NCBI GenBank assembly: GCA_022605405.1
Contig: JABYQQ010000017.1
Location: 186,001 to 250,000 of the forward strand
Source of the DNA: Earliella scabrosa
Lineage: Eukaryota > Basidiomycota > Agaricomycetes > Polyporales > Polyporaceae
Reading direction: 5' to 3'
DNA: 64,000 nt
Of the stretch, positions 12,701 through 23,668 are shown piece after piece. The position numbers and the translations under genes are program-made. The first letter of the stretch is position 1, and every line of letters begins with the position of its first letter. The notes under the pieces were generated by a model that worked only from the letters and a program-made list of their open reading frames with translations, was not told the origin of the DNA and did not search any database.

Positions 12701-15664
12701 TCACATTCTCTGTGGGTCCTGCGTCAGGAGTGTGTGGTAGTTAGGGCCCTCGTATGCAACGTCCTCTGGATTCCCATCGTACAGCAATCGCATCTGTTCC
12801 AGGAACGCTACTTCTTGTATAGCCGGCTTCATGAAAGCCTTGAGGCGCCGTAATTGCTCTTGGGTTGGATGGAAAAGTGTGGCATGCTTCACCGACCTGT
12901 GTGACGACTATCAGTCCGTGTCCCACCTCGCTCACGTATGGCTTACATGTGCATCACCAGTCCATTGCGGTTGCACCGTCGACCGCAGTTGGGAACAGGG
13001 CACACGCATGTGTGGGCTGGATTCTTGGAGGCTTGGATTGTGGTCGCCAAGTTGTGCTCTGCCAGTGACATTGTATGCTCGGTCCTCTTCCCGGTGGGCA
13101 TAGCGGCGACACTTCGCCCAGGTGGCTCACTCTCGGTCGATGTGGCAACTCGGGGGACCTTTCTCTGCCCCCCTGCTTCTCCTCCTCGTTGACGCTTTCG
13201 TCGCTGAGTCGCGGTGTCAGCTTGGTGGCTGGTGTCATGCAGGCCGGACAGGCTGGACGAACCTGTGCAATCCAGCCTGGGCGCTCGGGCAGCAGGACCA
13301 GTGAGGGAGCAGAGGTGTGGCTCACGATTTCGGGGTGAACATGGTTCGCATGATCTTGACGACGGAGATTGGCCAGTTCAGGAGTCACCTCCTGACTCTG
13401 GGACGCACTGTTGCATTCCAGTTCGGCACTCGGCATATCCATGAGTGATGTCGATGCGACATTTTCGTTGCCTGCGGGTCTCGTCTCGACCTCGGAGGTC
13501 TTGGGGCGCGCGTCCCGGTGACGCCACGAGGGCAGCGTTGTCAGTCTTTGTCGTAGCCCCAGCCACGCGAGCTTACCGTTTCCCAGGATGATGTCGCACA
13601 ATACTCTAGCCAGAACGTGTTTTGAAGCTGCAGTAGGTCAGGTTTGCGGCTTCGAATTCGGATGTCCCGCCACTCTGTGGCGATTTCGGACGTCGATCGG
13701 GCATTGAGAATCGAAATAAAGTCACTGGCGATCTTGATGGCGCCCTGGTAGTTCCACACCTGTAAGTGCCGCGCGAGTTAGCGTCCATCATTTCGCTGTT
13801 ACGAGATATCGCACGTCTGAGTGGCCGACATACCTGGTGTGGACAGCCAGCTGGGATGATGACTAGATCGCCAACCCGCTGTTCGATGACCCACGGACGC
13901 ACCCCCGACCTCTCACGCAGGGCTTCCAACATCGCCTGTTTGAGGTATACGCTCTGTGAGTGTATAGGATCTTCGTTGGGGGTGCACCACCTCGCACGGC
14001 GAATCGCGCGCTTCAACTGTTCAGCATCCCCGCGACGAAAGATGTGCCATCGCGCGGCTGCTCGGGAACCGTCTGCCGCCCATACCATCAGGTTGGCCGC
14101 GTCCGTGACATCCATGTGTAGTCGCGTCGTCCCCGCCTCGTCCGGCCGATTCGCCATGGCGGTATACATCTTGGGACCTAGATGTAGTGGTTAGAGCGGT
14201 TTGGGGGTCGTATCTCCATGTGCTAACCTAAGTCTGGTGCCCCAGCGGTGTCCGGCCAGCAGGACGCAATGTTGCTCACGCCATCAGGTCGGACGAAGTC
14301 AGCGCACGCTTTGGGGAGGACTTGAAGGTAGGCTAGATAATGTTGATGGAACACCTCTCTGAAGTGTTGATCGGGCGGCCAGTCCTGCGATCGCATGTGT
14401 CAGTCATCTGACATGGATGCAGAGCGTGTCCCCACCTTAATTTTATACACCTCTCCTTCTTGCGCCGAGGAGGTGAGAAGTGCGAAGAACGCTTTCGCGT
14501 GCATCGTCGTGCTCGCTTCGTCATCGCTGTTGCAATCAATGCAAGTGACAACGGCGTTCTCCATTGTCGCGGTCAGCCCCTCTGGAGTCCATTTGCGTTG
14601 GATCTGTCGATGCAGCCCACTGATCACGATCGGCACAGCTGACGCGAGGGCGGTTTTGAACTGGAGGTGGGTCAGCTCGTCGGCATTGACACGCACGACG
14701 TCAGTCGACGCGGCATCCATGGCAGGCCCAGGGTTCGAGCTGCATCACGGTCAGTCAGAGGGGTTTGTCACCAGGCGAGATGGATTTCCCAAGGCGCGCT
14801 CACTAGAGGGTGGTGGCCGAGTTCAATATGCTCTCCATGTCTCGCACAGCCTCAGTCAGCTTGGACAATTCGAATCGCGTTGTGGGACGCAGCGTGTGAG
14901 CATTACAGCAGTGGAGGTTCGACCGCGGCGAACCTATCATACTCTCAGGCCATTCCCAATCATCCTGTGATTGATATGTCAGTCATACAGGCCCCCCCTC
15001 CAGATCGTCGAAACTCTTCACCTGTTGGATGTCTCTTGCGCATTTGGCACACAGGTCTAGCCCGCAGCTGGCGCAAAACCACGTACGCGAGAATAACTCA
15101 GTCAGGCAAATGTCTGCCCCCGAAAGATGTCAGCCACGTCAGTCCCAAAACAGCGATCTTGCAATGGGATTTACCGCAGATATCTCGCGCCCGGGCATCT
15201 CCAGCCCTCCAGAGTACGCCGGGTTGGTTAATATGGTCCACTTCCTCGCGCAGCGTAGGTAGAAGCTCTTGCGCACACAAAGCCTGTGCCGCCCGTCAGC
15301 CACATGCGTGTGCACAGGTAAGACGATGAGATTGCCTCACGCGTATCTGTAGCTTGTCTATGGGGTCGGGAAAGCGGTTCACTGTGGTCGGAATGTATTC
15401 CCATGGCGGTTTGCCTGTCGTGAACAGTATTGGGCCTCTGTCTGAATCCCGCGCGCGCCACCCTACAGGGTCACAAAACGTGGACATCAGTCCGTCATGA
15501 CATACTAGCAATGTCGATCACTTACCCATGAAAAGACATTCCGGGTGATCTAACTGGAGTATGCCGGCACACGCCGCGCATGGAGGTAACTTCACGAAGC
15601 GGGCACCAACCTGAGGATGTGTGCAGTGCCGCTTCTGAATGACCAATTCCCGTTTCGGCCCCAT
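12701..15664 (-). CDS. JmjC-domain protein (KDM3-like), putative histone lysine demethylase
   Basis: JmjC proteins of this type are Fe(II)/2-oxoglutarate dioxygenases that demethylate histone lysines in the nucleus. Start at 15664; the first exon carries CTH, CAAC and HPEC, a likely zinc site, followed by a TRP-rich block (15330-15510), a second zinc-like motif WFCASCGLDLCAKC (near 15040-15090) and the pre-JmjC stretch VPIVISGLHRQIQRKWTPEG (14610-14670). DWPPDQHF (near 14390) and HMDVTDAANLMVW (near 14110) follow; HMD supplies the HxD iron ligands and CPHQ (near 13845) the distal histidine, so the active site looks complete. The C-terminal exon is probably the frame ending at 12701 (HPTQEQLRRLKAFMKP). 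Exon joints beyond 13.6 kb are uncertain. It faces away from the next gene across a 327-base shared upstream region. Confidence 0.8.
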
Positions 15665-15991
15665 GTTGCAGCTGTACAGCGCTTTGGATTGTTAGTTGTC
15701 GATGTCTTCCCTACCAGTTGAATTGTTCAAGTGGGCTCACATTCCAAAACCCAAAATGCTGTAGCACCAGTGTGGAGCCCTGGGTAGAGCGATACTTAGA
15801 GCCTTCAAGGTGTTCAAGCGGTGTTAGACGCCTTGAAGTTGCAGGCCGGCCCGCTCTGGCACGAGCGCCTGAACCATGAGCGCCCTGCCACGTCTGTTCA
15901 TTTTCCCCTTTCTCTCTCTCCTTCTCGTGCCCTTGTCTGTCGCTCCTTCTCCACGTACTCGCCGTCTGTATGTCTCTCACCTCTCACCATC

Positions 15992-17582
15992 ATGCGCCCC
16001 CAAGAGGCACAGACGACGTAAGTACTTCCTCACCTAGGCCGGACGAAGAAACTCCCCTGTCCGACTCGACCGTACGCGCACCCCATCCCAAACTCTTTTC
16101 ATCAACTCTGGGTTTGGTCCCACTCGACCTATCTCACAGCGTGGTCGTGCGTGCCCATAGCCAATGGTCATGCACATACTGCTTCCAAGGGCTTCTCTGT
16201 ACACGACCGTGCGAGGCAGCGTATGTACCTATTGACGCCGCACCCACCAGCTACGTCAACTCCCATCACATCCCTCGCACCACGAGAAATCTAACCTACT
16301 TCTCTCAGATTGGGCTGGACGCATCCAGCATCCCTCGCGGGCACAACATATCCTCCCAGGCGCCCCGTGGATGCCAAGGGTACGCTCTCTCCCTTAAGCT
16401 CTCTCCCTCTCCGCGCACGCACAGCCGTACGCTCTCCGCCCCGCGCACACACAGCCGTACGCTCTCCGCCCCGCGCACGCACAGCCGTACGCTATCGCCC
16501 TCCACGCAGGCACAGTTGCACGCTCTCCCTCTCTGCGCATGCACAGCGTACGCCCTCTCCATCTCCGCGCACGCACAGCGTACGCTCTCTCCCTCTCCGC
16601 GCACGCACAGTTGTACGCTATCCGCCCCGCACACGCACAGTCGTATGCTCTCCCTCTCCGCACACGCACAGCCGTATGCTCTCCACCCCGCGCACGCACA
16701 GTTGTACGCTATCCGCCCCGCACACGCACAGTCGTATGCTCTCCCTCTCCGCACACGCACAGCCGTATGCTCTCCACCCCGCGCACGCACAGTTGTACGC
16801 TATCCGCCCCGCACACGCACAGTCGTATGCTCTCCCTCTCCGCACACGCACAGCCGTATGCTCTCCACCCCGCGCACGCACAGTTGTACGCTATCCGCCC
16901 CGCACACGCACAGTCGTATGCTCTCCCTCTCCGCGCACGCACAGCCGTAGGCTATCCGGCCCGCACACGCACAGCCGTATGCTCTCCCTCTCCGCACACG
17001 CACAGCGGTATGCTCTCCGCCCCGCGCACGCACAGCCGTAGGCTATCCGCCCGGCACACGCACAGTCGTATGCTCTCCCTCTCCGCGCACGCCCAGTCGT
17101 ACGCTATCCGCCCCGCGCACGCCCAGTCGTACGCTATCCGGCCCGCGCACGCACAGCCGTATGCTCTCCCTCTCCGCGCATGCACAGTCGTATGCTCTCC
17201 CTCTCCGCGCACGCACAGCCGTACGCCCTCTCCATCTCCGCGCACGCACAGCGTACGCTCTCTCCATCTCCGCCCACGCACAGCGTACGCCGTCTCTCTG
17301 AGCGGGCACGCACTGCGGACATTATATGATACGATACCGAGTACTTGGCAGATGTTGCTGACACTGTCAGTGAGTCCGCACGTGTCTGCCCTGCAACGCG
17401 TGACGGGAGAGCTGACTGGCCGGCCAGGGCGCAGTACGGTACCCATGAGCCACGTGTAATATATTTTCTCCTTGGATCAGGTGTGGTTGCTGCATGAAAT
17501 ATCTATGCGCGGAAATGTCAAGAGGGTGCCGCTGATGACCGATGGCCAGATGCCGCTGTACTACGACCTGCAATGCATGTAG
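15992..17582 (+). CDS. small gene of unknown function split by a minisatellite
   Basis: The start codon at 15992 opens MRPQEAQT, followed by GTAAGT at 16018. A second exon after CTAG at about 16040 gives PDEETPLSDST and keeps frame. Exons before the array end in AAGG just before GTACGC at 16381. After the array, an exon beginning near 17340 gives VADTVSESARVC...YGTHEPR, and after a GT-AG intron ending at 17480 the last exon reads VWLLHEISMRGNVKRVPLMT to the stop at 17582. A reading that skips the whole array keeps phase if the exon before it is read in one of its frames, but the exact exon set is not unique. Product not recognised. Everything between about 16.38 and 17.29 kb is better explained as repeat than as protein. 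Confidence 0.42.
16391..17295 (+). repeat. minisatellite: ~30-bp monomer, 91-bp higher-order unit
   Basis: A monomer of about 29-31 bases, of the form CGCACGCACAG-YY-GTAYGCTCTCC, is repeated about 30 times. In the middle a three-monomer unit of exactly 91 bases repeats: GCACGCACAGTTGTACGCTA begins at 16601, 16692, 16783 and 16874. The flanking copies are more divergent. Because 91 is not a multiple of three and the unit has no stop codon, several frames on both strands stay open, which creates artificial open frames of 60-320 codons. Confidence 0.93.
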
Positions 17583-18042
17583 CGGGTTCCAGGAGGTGGA
17601 GAGCATCGACACTCAGTCTGCCCACCATGCTTCGAACGCTCGGCGCAGCCACGGACCACCTCAATGCCTGGTCGTCAGCACGCAGATCCATATAAGCCGA
17701 CTGATGTGGGTAATCAGGTCGAGACTATGGAGCGTGGAGATCAGACAGGGCATTTCGTCTGATGCGCCCACCTTCTAAAGCCAAATTGCCGCAGATATCA
17801 GATCTATTCAACGTGTGGCCGTTAACCTATTCCAGCCTTCGGCAGCAACCCAGCCGAGACACAATTAAACGCCGGCGCGATGGGGGAGAGAGACCCCCCC
17901 CCTTGTCCCCCCAACTCTCTTGCCTCATCACCTTCTGAAGCCCAAGAACGACAGGTGAAGTGAGAGCTCTCACTCTCCCGGCCCTCGTCTTGACTGAGCA
18001 ACACATCTGTGAGCAGCCGGCGAGCTAGCGTCAGCGCTGTCC
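17583..18042. other. intergenic
   Basis: Upstream region of the next plus-strand gene. No motif-bearing frame seen; opposing short frames have no support. Confidence 0.45.
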
Positions 18043-19817
18043 ATGCTCGAGGACAACCCACCCGTGGCGATTGACCCGCCGGTGGTTTTGGATGGCGGCG
18101 GGGTAGACGAACAGGTCCCGGGCGACGTTGGCCAAGCAAACAACTTGACAGAACGAGCGGCGCGGGCGGCGAGGCGAGAGGCGCGTCGCGAGAGTAACCC
18201 TCTGCCAGCCCCCCTTCGGGCGCGTGGACGACGTCGGGCTCGAGGAGGACGTGCCGCCGCCGTCAACCCCTCAGCAAATGCAGAAGAAGCCATGCCTCAG
18301 CCTCAGCAACACGACACTCCTATCCTCGAAGTGGGCCCCGAAAGAGCCCCTGATGTGTTCCCCGGTGCGCATCGAATCCTGTCCAACGCGTCAGCATGAC
18401 GAGCCCTAGGTTACTGACCATCTATAATGCGAGCAGGTCCTGTTGACTTCGGGTTTGACCGCGCGGCTGTGGACTTCGGGATCGGTGGCGCACCGGTTGA
18501 CTTCGGCTTCGACGCTGTACACACAGACCAAGACAGCGCGCCCCCAGCGTTCACCTTAGCCGAGCTCGAGGAGTTTGAGCAAATGTTGGCCAACTCAATG
18601 GGTACGTCCGCAGTTTTCGCTGTGCTCATGATGCTCATCGGTGTTGTAGTGGAACCGATGTTGATGCCCACCGTTCAGAACGTAGCGGATCCAATGTTGA
18701 TGCCCGCTGTTCAGAACGTAGCGGATCCGATGTTGATGCCCACCGTTCAGAACGTAGCGGATCCAATGTTGATGCCCGCTGTTCAGAACGCAGCGGTACC
18801 GATGTGGATGCCCGCTGGTCACAACGTCAGTTCGCAGTACAGGGCACCCCAACTGAATCTGACTGAGCTGCATTATCGCGCGCATGTGGCTAGGGTGCGT
18901 GATGTTTGACAACCGTAAAGTGATCTGCCCATGCACTGACACTGACCCCACCATGCCCATAGTGGTCTTCCGTGCCTGCACCCTGGCATCGGCAGTCCCT
19001 GCGTTATCCTCCTCAACCCACGAATGGCAGTCAAACGACAGCCATCGCCGTGACTGCCGGTACGTACCCCGTGCATATGCCCACCCTGCACGCTCAACAA
19101 GCCTACATTGCAGCCCCTGCCCAGCGCAACCTCGAACCACGGTCTCATCGCGCAACCGACGTGCCGCTGTTCCTACCTTCTATGTCAGGCGAAGACAGCG
19201 AAGATGAGCCCGAGAGCTCGAGCCAGGGTACCCACGACACATCCATTCCTCCTCTCGTCGCAGTGTACCTCGAAAATCGCCTTGGGGCGCGCCGGGAAGA
19301 ATACATGAGGCTGTATACTACCCCGCCGCCGTACGGTGCAGCGTACACTGATGTCATCCGGGCCCGCGTCGTGCGCGACAGTCTGACGGACATGGGTTTG
19401 GGCACTGGCCGTCGCGCGCAGACGATATTACCAGTCATGCACGAAGGGGAGAGGCTGACGGTCAACGTGGACCAGGTCCTTGCCTTTTTCGGACTGACTC
19501 CAGGGATGTATCGTGCACTTCGTGCCAGGATAGAGAGGTGGTGCGCTACCAAACTGTGGATGGACCGGCACCCGACGCGATGGGACCCCAGCGCGGCAAG
19601 TGAAGACATGAACCTTTACGAGACGCTCGTCGTGATGTTCCGCGCCGAACGCCTACCATCCGCAACGCAAGACCCGATGGCGGTCATCACGCCGATTGAA
19701 GACGAGGCGGTGTCCCTCAGCATCCGGGAGATGGAACGGCGATGGGGTGCGTTCTCGAGACGCGCAGGGCTACCCACAAAACGTGGTCTCCCGGTGCCGG
19801 CGCGTCTCATCGCATAG
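18043..19817 (+). CDS. protein of unknown function with PMLMP repeats
   Basis: Four exons join in phase: 18043-18364, 18437-18601, 18650-18894 and 18963-19817, giving 528 residues; all introns are GT-AG and 48-72 bases long. The N-terminal part is Arg/Ala-rich (basic, near residues 30-75), then come VDFGFD/VDFGIG repeats, an acidic ELEEFEQML helix, five 12-residue PMLMP[TA]VQNVAD repeats, a linker, an acidic GEDSEDEPESS stretch, and a C-terminal folded-looking region of about 200 residues (VDQVLAFFGLTPGMYRALRA...). The C-terminal region resembles no family I can name. Gene start chosen at the first ATG whose frame leads into the phased exons. Confidence 0.72.
18655..18834 (+). repeat. 36-bp coding tandem repeat (72-bp dimer)
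   Basis: Five 36-base units start at 18655, 18691, 18727, 18763 and 18799. Units 1 and 3 encode PMLMPTVQNVAD, 2 and 4 PMLMPAVQN with small changes, so the array grew by duplication of a 72-base pair. The fifth unit has diverged (PMWMPAGHN). Confidence 0.92.
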
Positions 19818-19982
19818 GGACATGGCAACTGTAGCATGTTGTATACTCCCCAGTGTAGCACCCCGATGGCAAAGACATTGACGAGCATTGGCCGTTTGAG
19901 TGTGACAAATGGGTATACTGAGCATACATACTGATGATACATTGCGATGTTGTCCCCGCCAAAGTTGAACCCCTGACCCAAA

Positions 19983-20578
19983 CTAGCACCTTTGAGAGTG
20001 TCCATGCGACAAGGCCAACCCTGAGTCCGATGCCTCATTGCGCCCCTCAGCCTCCAAAGCCTCTTCGTCGTCCGCGGCGCCCGCTTGTGAGCTGCGTAGG
20101 CGGCTCTCTAGGTCCTCCAGGGTCTCCGAGATCGTTCGGCAGCGGTTGAAAATAATTGCAAGGGACTGGTCGATGTGTCGGATGACGCCAGGAAGATCAA
20201 GATCCTCCTGGGAAGCCTGAATGCCTGTCCGAATGGCCAGGTGGGTGCCTATGGAGATGTAGCCAACGTCGACGACATACCTTGCAAGAACGAGCAACCG
20301 AGCCGTCCCGCGTTACAGCGCACACATCCGATGGTCCTCCGATTGGTTACGCATTGAGCAGCGTGGCCACTGTGAGCGCACTGCAGGCACGCGATGAGGC
20401 GGCGTTCGGGCTCCTGCGGCTGTGAGGAGCGTCGGGAGCGTGTAGGGCTGGTATCTCGAGCACGTTCGGTGCGCCGACGCTTGGGTGATGCGGCCTCGCC
20501 GGCCTGAGGTGAGCAGGAGCGCACCGACGATGTCGTACTCGCGCGATGTGACCTCGCTGGAGAAAGCTTGCGTTTCAT
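19983..20578 (-). CDS. small six-cysteine, putative zinc-binding protein
   Basis: Two exons, 20578-20281 and 20248-19983, join in phase across a 32-base GT-AG intron and give 187 residues. The first half is Ser/Arg-rich with a KRRR patch, a possible nuclear targeting signal. Then comes a compact cysteine pattern C-x2-C-x8-C-x8-C-x2-C-x6-C (CLQC...CVRCNAGRLGC), which resembles a zinc cluster but not the standard fungal Zn2Cys6 spacing. The C-terminal half (DLDLPGVIRHIDQSLAIIF...ETLEDLESRLR) looks like a coiled coil. The intron is short but the phase, splice signals and conserved reading support it. A nuclear role is inference. Confidence 0.66.
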
Positions 20579-20819
20579 CGTGGTGGCGGTGGATGTTGCC
20601 AGAGGACAGAAAGACGACGGCAGGGCGGAAGGTGGCGGATGGAGAGAGCAAAAGCGAGACAACAGCGAGCGCTGCGCCGAACAGAGACGCTCAGTGCGGC
20701 AGTCTCCGGGCCGAACGCCCGCACCTCGACCACTGGACCATGAACGCATTTCAAGCAAGGGGAAACACGGATGACTATAAGATATCCTGAAGTTGCATGT
20801 GTACACAAAGAAGTCTAGT

Positions 20820-22279
20820 CTACGTCTCTACCTCGTGGTTGGGTACTCCCCACGCACCGCTCTGCGGCGAACCCCAACTGTTCGCGTCGCATGGACCACT
20901 GGAACAAATCTCGCACGGAGGAACACTACGAGCGGCCTCGATCTGCGGGTTGACATGTTGCGTGAGCTGCACATGAAACCAATGAATATAATGAGAAGAA
21001 CGTACGTGTCTGGCGAGAGAGGAAGGCCGATCGCCAACAAACCTGGGGCCATGGCGGACCATATCCGGATGTAGGAGGCAGTCGTACTCCCGCACCAGAA
21101 AGCCCAACATCGGATCGCGGGTCGTACAATCCTTACCGCACCTTGTCCATATGGATTGGAAGCGCCAGACGACGGTGGGATTAAACGGTGGGTACTGGCG
21201 TCGGGCAAGGGTGTGCGGCAATGCATGCGCGATGTCAAAAAATACGACCAGAGAGCCTGGGTCCCCGAAGAACCTGGACTGGTCGGGGCAGAGGAAGAGG
21301 TCCCGATAACATGGATGTCGGGAATTGTAGGGATGGTCGTCGCACGGCTGGGGTGCCAGAGGGTCAAGGAGGGCGCTAGGGGTCAACGCGTCGCGGAACC
21401 CATGAGTCCGCAGCCACCTGAGGAGTGCAATGGCAGTGTCCTCATTGCGTTTGGGAGGAGGCGTTGCGGGGCGTAACCCGGGAGTAGAAGCATCGTCGGC
21501 GGGAGTAAGGGGTAGCTGGGGCGGCAGCGGGTTCGGCGGCATACTCGGCAGGGCAGTTACGGCTGCATCTCCATTGGCGGGTGCGACGACGGCAGCTGCT
21601 GGGACTGGAGCAGTGGGGGTTGGAGATGGGGCCGGATCTCTAGCAGCCTCATCGTCGACTTCGTCCGTGATGAGCGTGAGCCGGCTGAGTGTGAGCAACG
21701 GATACGCGCAGCCAAAACTCCGGCGTGAGACATAGTTGATGAGCGCGCTGATTGGGCAGCGCGCGAGGGGCATGAAAGGGCTGGGGGTATGCGATACGAG
21801 AAGCCTGACGTAACGAGACTTGGGCGTGAGGAAGATACGGATGGTGGTGTCTTGCGTAAAGCGAGGAGGGGGAATATCCTCGACAAAGATGAGGGATTGG
21901 GACTGCACCAGATATTGCTCCATGTCCCACGCGGTCTCGCTGCCTACCGCGACATCCACTGTGTCGGATAGCAGAGAAGAGTCGCGCACGACGAATGCCA
22001 GGGCGGCGAGGCCGATGATGAGACCCCGGTACGATTCGACGCCCAGCAAGAACGCCTCGGCATCGGGCACAAAACGGTGGAGGAGTTTCTCCAGGTGGCT
22101 GTCGAGGCGAGCCTCGACATGTTGGTACGAGCGGCGGCAGGTATCGCGCCAGGCGATAAGAGCAGGCAGATCCAAATTGTCGGAGATCTGTGTGTCTATC
22201 TCAACTGGCAAACTGACCTGGGAGTAAGCGAGGTGGAGCGTAGTGCGCGGCCAACAACGAGAACTTACTGGGGAGGCAT
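20820..22279 (-). CDS. F-box-like protein, GCAYP family
   Basis: Three exons, 22279-22269, 22212-21006 and 20966-20820, give 454 residues. The first exon is only 11 bases (MPP plus two bases of a split codon) and joins to HLPVEID; the same 11-base first exon and phase are found in the paralogue at 44.2 kb. Residues 5-50 (LPVEIDTQISDNLDLPALIAW) look like a degenerate F-box. Further conserved blocks are GLAALAFVVRD (71-81) and FGCAYPLL (170-177). A Pro-rich linker separates these from a C-terminal part with LFLCPDQSRFFGDPGSLVVF. F-box proteins usually select substrates for SCF ubiquitin ligases; that role is inferred, not shown. Confidence 0.76.
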
Positions 22280-22636
22280 GGGGCGAACGAGAAAGCTGGC
22301 AGAGGCGTTGGAGAGGTGAGTTGAGACGATAATGGAAGAGAGAGACAATCAACCGTGACCGAGGGCGGGCGATGGAGCAGGCACCAGGCGGTGTTCGAAA
22401 CCGCAGTGATTGCGTGTCACGATGGCTCCTTGATATGCATCCTGGGTAATGGTTCATTCGGATTCACGCGGAGCGCGGGCGCGCCACGTTACCCGACCAA
22501 CATCTCCGCTTCATTGACGACAATAAGTAATGCCGAACTGGTGCGAAGGTGGGTCAGTGAACTCGAGGTGCCTTCAACCCTCTATCTGCCGCAACCGTGA
22601 CCGCGCCTGGCTGGTCGGCGGCAACCCAAACAGCCC

Positions 22637-23668
22637 ATGGCCCCCATCTCCCCACTCGACGAATCTTGGCCAGACGAGGTACTCTTCAAGCCCCTCGTCT
22701 ACGACATCAACCTCCATATCATGGACATCCTCGACATCGACGCGCTCGTGCGCGTTCGCCGGACGAGCCACCTCGGTGACAGCTTCGTCGCGGTTGCGCT
22801 TCGCCGCCGAATGCGAGCAGTCCTCGGGCCTACCATGGATGACAAACTCTTCCGCAGCTTCTGGGGCTGGTTCGACGAGCTTCGCGTCGTCGTCACCGGG
22901 GAAGCCGCCCTGCACGTTCTCTTCCCTCTCACCATCCCTCTTCCTGCCCAAGTCGACCTCTACCTACCCACCAAGAATTACGACCTCTTCATGCTGAAGC
23001 TGACGCGGCAATACGGCTTCGAGGAGGAGACGATGCCAGAACCGGCCCCAAGAGAGCAAGGCTCGACTCAACTCCCGCGCGTCAACCTGCACAAACGCCT
23101 CCGACCGGAAGATTTGCTCCGTATCAAGCGCGTGCGCAATGGATGCATCGTGTATCATGTCCACGAATGCTCAGAGTTGGGAACCCTGCACGCCATTGCC
23201 GGTCAATGGAACACGGCATTGCAAAACTTCATCAGTGCGCACACCTTTTGCGCTGCCTTTCCGACCTTGACGGCGCGTCGACGGGCAATCCTGACCCCCG
23301 CAATGTTCCCCGGGAATCCCAACGGCATGCCTCGGTGGCTCGACGAGGAGAGGGCTCGGCTGGGGGAACACGGCTGGGAGCTAGCGCGCAGGGCGGCCTA
23401 TTGGGGAGTGGGCGGGGAGTGTCTGGGCGGGCGACGCGCCGCATGCGCCACGACCATGCGATACTTCGGCGACCGAGACTGCACGAGAGGGGTTCTTGGC
23501 GTTCTGGGTTCGGAGACGGGGCAGGCGCCTTTGGGCGTTGTGGGTAGGCGGGAGACGGTGGTTTGGTGGCTTGGCGGGTCGAGGTGCCCCGGTAATTGCC
23601 GGGACGGGCCGGATGAGTGCGCGCCTTCACGGCGCCTGACGGCATGGTCCCTGCTGTATATATCTTAG
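22637..23668 (+). CDS. F-box-like protein, intronless paralogue
   Basis: Single uninterrupted frame of 343 residues. The N-terminus (LVYDINLHIMDILDIDALVRV) matches the F-box-like start of the neighbours, GEAALHVLFPL corresponds to their AALAFVV block and FCAAFPTL to their GCAYP block. The C-terminus has CTRGVLGVLGSETG and a cysteine-bearing GSRCPGNCRDG segment. It is divergently arranged with the previous paralogue. The lack of introns contrasts with the two three-exon copies and could reflect intron loss. Substrate unknown. Confidence 0.68.
   Translation: MAPISPLDESWPDEVLFKPLVYDINLHIMDILDIDALVRVRRTSHLGDSFVAVALRRRMRAVLGPTMDDKLFRSFWGWFDELRVVVTGEAALHVLFPLTIPLPAQVDLYLPTKNYDLFMLKLTRQYGFEEETMPEPAPREQGSTQLPRVNLHKRLRPEDLLRIKRVRNGCIVYHVHECSELGTLHAIAGQWNTALQNFISAHTFCAAFPTLTARRRAILTPAMFPGNPNGMPRWLDEERARLGEHGWELARRAAYWGVGGECLGGRRAACATTMRYFGDRDCTRGVLGVLGSETGQAPLGVVGRRETVVWWLGGSRCPGNCRDGPDECAPSRRLTAWSLLYIS

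Noticed and set aside
15970..17459. Long plus-strand frames (243-326 codons) and minus-strand frames (77-164 codons) across the 16 kb array
   Set aside because: They exist in several frames at once because the 91-base unit has no stop codons; composition is pure repeat.
18655..18834. Regularly spaced repeats as a possible CRISPR
   Set aside because: No spacers between the units; this is a coding tandem repeat in a eukaryote.
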